Below, in pieces: positions 8,153-14,535 of a stretch of 64,000 nucleotides of DNA. Position 1 is the first letter of the stretch. Each line of letters starts with the position of its first letter. The DNA is taken from the NCBI GenBank assembly GCA_018992685.1, contig JACVGT010000008.1, forward strand, positions 62,001 through 126,000, read 5' to 3'. Origin of the DNA: Theionarchaea archaeon (GTDB lineage: Archaea; Methanobacteriota_B; Thermococci; Methanofastidiosales; SZ-28-30). The translations under genes and the position numbers were made by a program. A model generated the notes under the pieces. It saw nothing but the letters and a program-made list of their open reading frames with translations. It searched no databases and had not been told where the DNA came from.

Positions 8153-9197
8153 ATCCATCCTCCCAGCTTGCTGCAGCCAGCATTTGAGACCACGGGATAG
8201 CCTCATACGGATATGATACCACCTGTTCATCAAAGACCTTCCTGCAGAGGGCAAGAAACCCACGGTGCTGAGGACTGCCGAAATATTCCTGGACCACATC
8301 CATCAACGACTTCTCCCTGATGTTCCCCATGTACAGACGGGGGTTGAGACAGCTGTCAACAGGCACCACATTCCCGTCAGGCAGGATGATGAGCTCCCGG
8401 GGATCATTTTCAGCATGTCTGTGGCATTCTGAGCCAAAGCATGCATATGCATTACAGGGGTGTTCAGTCAGGACCTTCTTGCTGTGGATTCCCATGTATA
8501 CGCTGGTACTGGCCAGGTACTGCCCGTACAGCCTCGTGGTGAATTCAGCCAGTTCATCAATTTCCTTTTCAGACAGACAGGAAGATGCAATTTCCCGGGC
8601 TCTTCCTCCCACGAAGAGGGGCTCCAGTTTCAGACTCTCTGCTCCCAGGTCAGAGGCTGTCTCGGCAATCCATTCTATATATGGAAAGCTCTTCTTCGTT
8701 ACCGTAAACTGGAGGGCAAAAGGGACATCTTTCTTCCTGAGAGCTTCAATACCCCTCATAGCACTTTGAAATGCACCCTTCATCCCCCTGAAGGTATCAT
8801 GGTACTCCTGAGGACCATCGACGCTGATGAGAACACACCTCACCAGGTCCCGCACTTTTTCTGCCAACTCCTCTGTGATGAGCGTCCCATTGGAAACGAA
8901 ATCGGGTGAGAACCCTTCCTCAACTGCTACTTCCAGGATACGGGTAAGGTCTGGATGCAGGGTAGGTTCTCCTCCTGAAAATGCTATTCGGGTGGTGTTC
9001 AGCTTCTTCATGTCCCTGACTATGGACAAGACCTCTTCTGCAGTGAACTGGTGCACGGGGACGTTCTGAGCATTGATGAAGCAGTGCTGACACGAGAGGT
9101 TACACCAGTCAGTGATATGAAAGAGAAACGTCACTTCCTCTTCAAAAAACCTCAGGGCATGCTGGTGCACACCCTGAGAATCAATCGGGGTTGTCAT
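8145..9197 (-). CDS. Radical SAM enzyme, probable peptide maturase
   Basis: 350 residues. The radical SAM motif C32-x3-C36-x2-C39 (CNLSCQHC) lies near the N-terminus, followed by FSGGEPTLHPDL and ISVDGPQEYHDTFRG. A C-terminal cysteine-bearing segment (NAYACFGSECHRH, ILPDGNVVPVDSCLNP, YMGNI) resembles a SPASM/twitch domain but lacks the final clustered cysteines of a full SPASM. The ATG at 9195-9197 is chosen over a TTG 6 nt earlier because AGGTGG lies 7 nt before it. It starts 12 nt after the 30-aa precursor stop codon, so its ribosome site overlaps that stop codon. Its gene end overlaps the next enzyme. Confidence 0.87.
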   Translation of the reverse strand: MTTPIDSQGVHQHALRFFEEEVTFLFHITDWCNLSCQHCFINAQNVPVHQFTAEEVLSIVRDMKKLNTTRIAFSGGEPTLHPDLTRILEVAVEEGFSPDFVSNGTLITEELAEKVRDLVRCVLISVDGPQEYHDTFRGMKGAFQSAMRGIEALRKKDVPFALQFTVTKKSFPYIEWIAETASDLGAESLKLEPLFVGGRAREIASSCLSEKEIDELAEFTTRLYGQYLASTSVYMGIHSKKVLTEHPCNAYACFGSECHRHAENDPRELIILPDGNVVPVDSCLNPRLYMGNIREKSLMDVVQEYFGSPQHRGFLALCRKVFDEQVVSYPYEAIPWSQMLAAASWEDGYD

Positions 9198-9209
9198 GTA
9201 CAATCCACC

Positions 9210-9302
9210 TTAGTATGCAGGCAGCGAAGGCTGCGGCACGATCTTGGTCGCAACAGACTGTATCTTCAGTGCCATGAATTCAGGCATAAATACGTCTTTC
9301 AT
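9210..9302 (-). CDS. Putative RiPP precursor peptide 1 (30 aa)
   Basis: A 30-codon frame from an ATG at 9300-9302 to TAA. GGTGA lies 4 nt before the ATG and a TATA box (CATTTATAAG on this strand) lies about 31-41 nt before it. The product has no cysteine: MKDVFMPEFM at the start (leader-like) and IVPQPSLPAY at the end (proline-rich, C-terminal Tyr). It is immediately followed by two radical SAM genes. It aligns without gaps, from the first Phe on, with precursor 2 at 9514-9603, sharing F-x-P-E-F, Gln, Lys and P-x-P-S. Position, size, strong translation signals and a related second copy make a modified peptide the best reading; the product is unknown. Confidence 0.8.
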   Translation of the reverse strand: MKDVFMPEFMALKIQSVATKIVPQPSLPAY

Positions 9303-9332
9303 GGTCTCACCTCGGTGAGGTATATTCTGAGA

Positions 9333-9343
9333 ACTTATAAATG
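9333..9343 (-). promoter_or_regulatory. TATA box of the precursor 1/radical SAM operon
   Basis: On the minus strand the sequence reads CATTTATAAGT, about 31-41 nt before the precursor ATG, leaving room for a short leader with the GGTGA ribosome site. Precursor 2 has the same CATTTATAA core. Confidence 0.65.
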
Positions 9344-9465
9344 TTTTGTAGATTGAACATATGTCAGAGATATGAGTAAAAAAAACACCTTCTCCACATG
9401 TCATACGGTCCAGAATAAAAACTCATGAGCAGGGAACAAAGATCGACATACATGCCCAACCCTCA

Positions 9466-9480
9466 GAAAAAAAAGAAAGA
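9466..9480 (-). terminator. T-run terminator after precursor 2
   Basis: On the minus strand TCTTTCTTTTTTTTCTG begins about 34 nt after the stop codon of the 29-aa peptide. It would end that peptide message before the next promoter, making precursor 2 a single-gene unit. Confidence 0.5.
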
Positions 9481-9513
9481 AATGGACTGCTACCCTGATC
9501 ACTGGAGAAGAAC

Positions 9514-9603
9514 TCACGGCACAATAATCGAAGGAATAGGCCATTGCTTGATAATGATAGCCTGTTCGTTGTCTACCAAGAACTCGGGTTGGAACTTCTT
9601 CAT
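9514..9603 (-). CDS. Putative RiPP precursor peptide 2 (29 aa)
   Basis: A 29-codon frame from an ATG at 9601-9603 to TGA. A very strong ribosome site (GGAGGGAGGTGAG) precedes it, and a TATA box (CATTTATAAAG) lies 34-44 nt before the ATG. The peptide starts MKKFQPEFLV and ends KQWPIPSIIVP. It has no cysteine, one Trp in the core, and a hydrophobic, proline-rich end. Compared with precursor 1, F, P, E, F, Q, K, P, P and S fall at the same spacing, which is unlikely by chance in peptides this short. It is on the same strand, about 210 nt upstream of precursor 1, and appears to be transcribed separately. Confidence 0.75.
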   Translation of the reverse strand: MKKFQPEFLVDNEQAIIIKQWPIPSIIVP

Positions 9604-9636
9604 TGAATCTCACCTCCCTCCTCTTTCTCACCCTGT

Positions 9637-9648
9637 CTTTATAAATGT
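9637..9648 (-). promoter_or_regulatory. TATA box of precursor 2
   Basis: Minus strand ACATTTATAAAG, 34-44 nt before the precursor 2 ATG, with the GGAGGGAGGTGAG ribosome site in between. The core matches the precursor 1 promoter. Confidence 0.65.
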
Positions 9649-9810
9649 TTCTGCTTCTAATATACTTTTCATATTCTTGCGTAAAAAAGGTATCATTCTG
9701 GACAGGTGTAAATAATAGACTGGAGAATGGGTCAAACACGGTACTTACTGTCAATAAAAAGAGAGGGCAGAATACAAAAGGTTTATAAACCTCGTGGCGA
9801 ACATGTCTCC

Positions 9811-9996
9811 ATGCCAAAGAGAAAACGTGCAGAAGGTGGTGCACTCCCTCCTACTGGTGCAGGACTGATTCGTTACTTTGACGAGGACACCAGAGGATTC
9901 AAACTGAAGCCTCTCCACATTATCATTGCAGCTGCGGCTGTCGTTGTCCTCGAGATTGTTCTGAGACTTGTGGGTGTGGACATTCTGGGGTTCTAG
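9811..9996 (+). CDS. secG: Preprotein translocase subunit Sec61-beta (SecG)
   Basis: 61 residues, the small archaeal Sec61-beta subunit of the SecYEG channel. The basic start (MPKRKRAEGG), LPPTGAGLIRYFDEDTRGFKL and a single C-terminal membrane helix (about residues 34-56) are diagnostic. The ATG at 9811 follows a TATA box (GGTTTATAAACC, 9779-9790) by about 22 nt. An upstream in-frame start at 9727 would lie before the promoter and is rejected. Its stop codon TAG lies in a CTAG tetramer that also provides the stop of the convergent gcvPB gene. Confidence 0.9.
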   Translation: MPKRKRAEGGALPPTGAGLIRYFDEDTRGFKLKPLHIIIAAAAVVVLEIVLRLVGVDILGF

Positions 9997-11426
9997 ATCT
10001 GATTCCAGGCAAGGACTGGACTTCGTGCAGCTTTTACCTCATCCAGTCTTCCCACCGCCGTGTTGTGTGGAGCTTCTCTCACCATGTGTGGAGTGGTATA
10101 GCATTCATTCTTGATTTGTATCATAACTTCGATGAATCTGTCAAGCTCCTCTTTTGATTCTGATTCTGTGGGTTCAATCATCAATGCTTCGTGGACAATC
10201 AGAGGGAAATAAATGGTCGGTGCGTGAATTCCATAGTCCAGGAGCCGCCTTGCTATGTCCAGCGCCCTGCAGTCAGTCTCTCTCTTGATCTTCTCGCAGG
10301 ACAGGACTATTTCATGCTTTCTCAGGGGCTGATACGGCATTTCGTAATGGTCCCTGAGGTTCTGGGCCAGGTAATTGGCATTTAACACGGCCACCTGGGA
10401 GGCTGTCCTGATATCTGAACCCATGATAACAGCATAGATATAGGCCTTGACTGCTACCTGGAAGTTCCCATAGAATCCATGGACTTTCCCGATGGTCATG
10501 GGGAGATCATTATCAAAATAGTAGTTCTCTCCGTTGTAGTCTACCAAGGGCACAGGAAGATAGTCCTTGAGCTTTTCACATACTCCCACCGGGCCTGATC
10601 CAGGTCCTCCCCCTCCGTGAGGAGTTGAAAATGTTTTGTGCAGGTTAAAATGGACAATGTCAAATCCCATGTCTCCAGGACGACAGATGCCCGCAATCGC
10701 ATTGAGGTTTGCACCATCGTAGTATAGGAGCCCGCCTGCATCATGGACAGTGTCGGCAATCTGTATGATGTCCTTCTCAAAGATACCAAGAGTATTGGGG
10801 TTGGTGAGCATGAGCCCTGCAGTTCTTTCTGTGACCGCACTCTTGAGAGCTTCGAGGTCCACCGTACCCTGGTCATTGGAGGGAATTTCCACCACATCAA
10901 AGCCTGCCATATGGGCTGAGGCAGGGTTTGTCCCATGAGCAGAATCGGGAACCACCATTTCTGTCCGTCCTTTCTGGCACGCTTTTATGATGAGAGCACC
11001 CGTCAGCTCTCCTCCTGCTCCTGCTGCGGGCTGAAGGGTAACGGCAGCCGTTCCCGAAATGAGTTTGAGATACTCCTGCAGGTTGTACAGAACTTCAAGG
11101 CAGCCCTGGATGGTGGACTCATCCTGCAGAGGATGGAATCCTGAAAAGAGTGTGGACAATTCTTCTGTTATCTTGGGATTGTACTTCATGGTACAGGACC
11201 CCAGAGGGTAGGTACCTGTGTCCACCCCAAAATTCATTTCAGATAGCCTGGTATAGTGGCGCACAACATCCACTTCAGATAGTTCGGGAAGTGGCAGTTC
11301 CTCTCGTCGAAGAGACTGAGGTATGGAAACTGGCTCTCCAAGGGGCTCAGGGAGTGAGTACCCTGTCCTCCCGGCAACTGACTTTTCTTTCAGCAAGGGT
11401 TCACAAAACGTCGCCTGCCTATACAT
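9993..11426 (-). CDS. gcvPB: Glycine dehydrogenase (decarboxylating) subunit 2
   Basis: 477 residues, the C-terminal half of the P-protein of the glycine cleavage system in the two-subunit form. It binds PLP through the lysine in FNLHKTFSTPHGGGGPGSGP. Other motifs are LGSCTMKYNPKI, LQPAAGAGGELTG and DSAHGTNPASAHMAGF. It overlaps the end of subunit 1 by 8 bp, so the two are translationally coupled. The T, H and L proteins are not in the window. GGAGGG precedes the ATG. Confidence 0.93.
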   Translation of the reverse strand: MYRQATFCEPLLKEKSVAGRTGYSLPEPLGEPVSIPQSLRREELPLPELSEVDVVRHYTRLSEMNFGVDTGTYPLGSCTMKYNPKITEELSTLFSGFHPLQDESTIQGCLEVLYNLQEYLKLISGTAAVTLQPAAGAGGELTGALIIKACQKGRTEMVVPDSAHGTNPASAHMAGFDVVEIPSNDQGTVDLEALKSAVTERTAGLMLTNPNTLGIFEKDIIQIADTVHDAGGLLYYDGANLNAIAGICRPGDMGFDIVHFNLHKTFSTPHGGGGPGSGPVGVCEKLKDYLPVPLVDYNGENYYFDNDLPMTIGKVHGFYGNFQVAVKAYIYAVIMGSDIRTASQVAVLNANYLAQNLRDHYEMPYQPLRKHEIVLSCEKIKRETDCRALDIARRLLDYGIHAPTIYFPLIVHEALMIEPTESESKEELDRFIEVMIQIKNECYTTPHMVREAPHNTAVGRLDEVKAARSPVLAWNQI

Positions 11427-12714
11427 GGAATCCCTCCAGACCAGTTACCAGGGCATCAATATCAAGGGCTGTATGCATCTCTGTAACACAGTAGATCGCA
11501 GTAGTCTTGTCGGTCATGAAGCCTCCCTGGATGTTATGTCGCAGGAGGTGCTCATGCACTTTTGCATACTGGGGGTGGCGGACGGTGAATTCCTTGAAGT
11601 GGGGAGCGTCAAAGATCGGTGACTCGAACCCGGGAATCTCATTAATCTTCTGCATGGTGTAGCCGGCATTTCTCATACAGAGTTCAGCCACCTCTCTGAG
11701 GCCTTGTTTCCCCATGGTGGCCAGGTACATGGCGGCTGCCACTGCGCACAGAGCCTGGTTGGTACATATGTTGGAAGTAGCTTTTTCTCTCCTGATGTGC
11801 TGTTCCCGGGTCTGTAGCGTCATAACAAACCCTCTCTCACCTGATTCTGATTCTGTCATGCCAATGACCCGTCCCGGCATCTTCCGCAGCAATGCTTTCC
11901 TGCAGGCAAAAATCCCCAGCAACGGTCCTCCAAAGTTCTGGGGGAGTCCCAGCCCCTGTCCATCTCCAATAATGACATCGGCTGAGTGTTCCGGGCTGAT
12001 ACAGCCGAGACTGATGGGATCAACCCCTACGGTGAACAGAGCTGATGCATCGTGTGCTATTTCACCCACTGAACTCAAATTCTCATGCAGGAACCCATAA
12101 AAAGAGGGTTGCTCCACATAGACACCTCCCGCATGGGCTACCTTTTTCTTGAGGTCTTCCAGGTCAATATGTCCCCTCGTATCATGAGAAACCTTTACTA
12201 CTTCCAAATCGGGGGCCAATGTGGTTAAAACCTTCTCTCTGAATGGTGATAGTAAATCAGATACCACAAATTTCTTTGAACCAGTACTCCTTTCACAGAG
12301 CAAGGCTGCTTCAGCCAGGGCTGTGGCCCAATCATAGTTAGATGAATTGCACACATCCATGCCAGTGAGGTCACAGATCAGGCTCTGGTATTCAAAGAGG
12401 GCCTGCAGCATCCCCTGGGATATTTCTGGCTGGTATGGTGTATACGCAGTGTAAAACTCACTTCTGGAAAGCAATTCCTTGATATGAGAAGGTATATAAT
12501 GATTGTAGCAGCCTGACCCCAGGAATGAGAGCATGGTCTTATTCTTCTTAACTGTGGCTTCAATTCTCCGTGAGACCTCCAGATCAGACAGAGGAGGATG
12601 AAGTGGGATCTCTCTCTTGAGATGATGGGGAATATCCTTGAAGAGATCCTCCATGGTCATGTTCATCTGTTTGAGCATCAGTTCCTGTTCAGATACATTT
12701 GGGATATATCGCAT
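11419..12714 (-). CDS. gcvPA: Glycine dehydrogenase (decarboxylating) subunit 1
   Basis: 431 residues, the N-terminal half of the P-protein. It begins MRYIPNVSEQELMLKQM, the standard family start, and shows FLGSGCYNHYIPSHI, TAYTPYQPEISQGMLQ and the glycine-rich GDGQGLGLPQNFGGP. The ATG at 12714 is chosen because GGTGA lies 4 nt upstream and a TATA box (CCTTTATAATC on this strand, near 12743-12753) lies above it. The frame remains open 46 codons further upstream, but that part runs back through the TATA box. It forms the catalytic P-protein heterodimer with the next gene. Confidence 0.92.
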   Translation of the reverse strand: MRYIPNVSEQELMLKQMNMTMEDLFKDIPHHLKREIPLHPPLSDLEVSRRIEATVKKNKTMLSFLGSGCYNHYIPSHIKELLSRSEFYTAYTPYQPEISQGMLQALFEYQSLICDLTGMDVCNSSNYDWATALAEAALLCERSTGSKKFVVSDLLSPFREKVLTTLAPDLEVVKVSHDTRGHIDLEDLKKKVAHAGGVYVEQPSFYGFLHENLSSVGEIAHDASALFTVGVDPISLGCISPEHSADVIIGDGQGLGLPQNFGGPLLGIFACRKALLRKMPGRVIGMTESESGERGFVMTLQTREQHIRREKATSNICTNQALCAVAAAMYLATMGKQGLREVAELCMRNAGYTMQKINEIPGFESPIFDAPHFKEFTVRHPQYAKVHEHLLRHNIQGGFMTDKTTAIYCVTEMHTALDIDALVTGLEGFHV

Positions 12715-12963
12715 GGAGTCACCGGTGACCAGTGTTGAAGTGAGATTATAAAGGTTTTCATTTGAAAAGCTGAAAAGGTGAAGGTTTTCAGTTGGAATGT
12801 GACTTGGTTTAGAAGGTGATTCTCCTCTATCTTTTTCAGAATATACTCCCATGGCACCTATACCTTCCAGATTTCAACCCTTTTGATGTATTGCCTCTCA
12901 TCAGAGCACCTCCTGAAGCCAATCGAATAAAACCTTTATATGCATGGACACACTGTACCATAT

Positions 12964-13374
12964 ATGGCACGTAGTGATAAAGGAAGCGAAAAGGAAGAAA
13001 AAGACCAGGAGAAATCTGAGAAAGGAGAAGGAAAATTTCAAAAAGACCCGTTGGGAGGAGTCTTCTTCGGACTGATACTGCTTACTGTTGGTGTTGTCTA
13101 CATTCTACGATCGCAACTTCCCCACCCTGAATTGTGGTGGGCCTGGGTCCTCCTGGGTATCGGCATTGTATCCCTGCTGGACGCCGGTGTCCGGTATTCA
13201 CGACCGGAATGGAGGAGACCTGTTTTCGGCAAAGTGATGCTTGGTGTCATACTGATCACCATTGGAGGAAGTATTGTCTACGATCTGGAATTCTCGTGGG
13301 CCCTTTTCCTGATTGCGATTGGAGCTGTCATGTTGATATATTACCTTGGAAAAGCTACAAGGAAAACCCCATGA
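12964..13374 (+). CDS. Membrane protein with LiaI/LiaF-like transmembrane repeats
   Basis: 136 residues. A highly charged, Lys/Glu-rich N-terminus (residues 1-32) is followed by four hydrophobic helices in two hairpins (LGGVFFGLILLTVGVVYIL; WWAWVLLGIGIVSLLDAG; GKVMLGVILITIGGSIVY; ALFLIAIGAVMLIYYLG). The arrangement resembles small PspC/LiaF-associated membrane domains, but I cannot assign a function. The ATG at 12964 is about 24 nt after the TATA box CCTTTATATG, giving a leaderless message. Its 3' end overlaps the convergent GH3-like gene by 20 bp. Confidence 0.75.
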   Translation: MARSDKGSEKEEKDQEKSEKGEGKFQKDPLGGVFFGLILLTVGVVYILRSQLPHPELWWAWVLLGIGIVSLLDAGVRYSRPEWRRPVFGKVMLGVILITIGGSIVYDLEFSWALFLIAIGAVMLIYYLGKATRKTP

Positions 13375-14473
13375 ACCGGTCCCACCAGTACTTCACTACA
13401 TTGAAGTTCTTTTCCCTGGCAATGCAGGCGATTCCCCCATCACCAAAGCTCTTCACAACATCCCCGATATAATATCGGGGAAATAAACTGGAAGATACGA
13501 TAAGCCTTCCCCTTTCCCCTTTTTTCATTTCGTATAACATTTTTATTCTTTTTCCTGTTTGGACTTCAAAAAAGTAATAATCATAATTGGGAAAGCAGTA
13601 CGGCCTCTCATCCAGCTGCTGGGCATAGAACCCTTCTGTTGCCCCATAGATATCGCGGAGAGCCTTATATCTGTACATTCCGCGCAGGGCAGGGTTATAC
13701 CTGGCGTGTACGTTAGGGAGGCTGCTGGATATTAAGAGGAGGTCCTTCCACTTGTCTTTGGGGTATACTCCGAACTTCTTCTTGGTCACCTTCCCGAAGA
13801 GTAACATCAGTTGGGCAATCCCTATCATGGCAGTGACGTTAAGTGATTCTGCCTTTTCACAGATGTAGTTAAGTCGCTCCCTGCTCTCTGCTTCAACCCG
13901 TTGAGTCCCGAACTGGTTGATCTCTTCCACCGGGTACACCAGGTTCAGCCCCATCTTCTGAGATATATGTTTGGAGTATACACCTGAGGAGTATCCATAG
14001 ACCTGTTCAGTATCCCCAAATGACTCCGTGCCTGCAACTGACGGATAGATGAACAACAGGATGTGGCCCTCAAATAATGAGATATCTCCTGTCTTGTACA
14101 CATAATTCATGAGACACCGGGGGCCCAGGACAAACCGCTCCTCAATTTCTGTCTCTGTATAGGGAATGATCTTGGAGGGTCCTGTGGTGCCCCTGGTGAT
14201 GCCCCAATCGATGGGTTTATCTGTGAGTAAAGCCTGCCAGGAGCCCTTTTTCACCTTCTGGAGCCAGGGAGCAAACTGAGAGAACGTGGCCACAGGGAAC
14301 GTCTTCTGGTATTCCTCTATGGTGTTGATATCCTGTGCCCCAAATGTCTTCCCATATTCTGTTTTCCGGTACTTCCCGATAAGAGTTTGGAACACCCTGT
14401 CCTGGGCTTCCTCTGGATGTTCAAGTGCTGAATACCACGGGCTCACAAAGAACTCCAGGAAGTTGCTGCTCAT
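13355..14473 (-). CDS. GH3-family acyl-adenylating enzyme, short archaeal form
   Basis: 372 residues. GH3 proteins are ANL-superfamily enzymes that adenylate a carboxylate and join it to an amino acid (known from plant hormones). Here the phosphate-binding loop reads RGTTGPSK, and YGATEG and RYYIGDVV match the later nucleotide motifs. It is much shorter than plant members (about 600 residues) and ends just after the third motif, so much of the usual C-terminal region is missing. The ATG at 14473 lies about 18-28 nt after a TATA-like TTATTTATG. Substrate unknown; no linked biosynthetic genes are nearby. Confidence 0.75.
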   Translation of the reverse strand: MSSNFLEFFVSPWYSALEHPEEAQDRVFQTLIGKYRKTEYGKTFGAQDINTIEEYQKTFPVATFSQFAPWLQKVKKGSWQALLTDKPIDWGITRGTTGPSKIIPYTETEIEERFVLGPRCLMNYVYKTGDISLFEGHILLFIYPSVAGTESFGDTEQVYGYSSGVYSKHISQKMGLNLVYPVEEINQFGTQRVEAESRERLNYICEKAESLNVTAMIGIAQLMLLFGKVTKKKFGVYPKDKWKDLLLISSSLPNVHARYNPALRGMYRYKALRDIYGATEGFYAQQLDERPYCFPNYDYYFFEVQTGKRIKMLYEMKKGERGRLIVSSSLFPRYYIGDVVKSFGDGGIACIAREKNFNVVKYWWDRFMGFSL

Positions 14474-14535
14474 GACATGGTCAGCCCACCAGCATAAATA
14501 AGGTTATGGGGCTGAAGGGCCACCAGCCCGTCATC

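Noticed and set aside
9993-9996. CTAG shared as stop codon by secG and gcvPB
   Set aside because: Real but trivial: CTAG is palindromic, so convergent genes can share it by chance.
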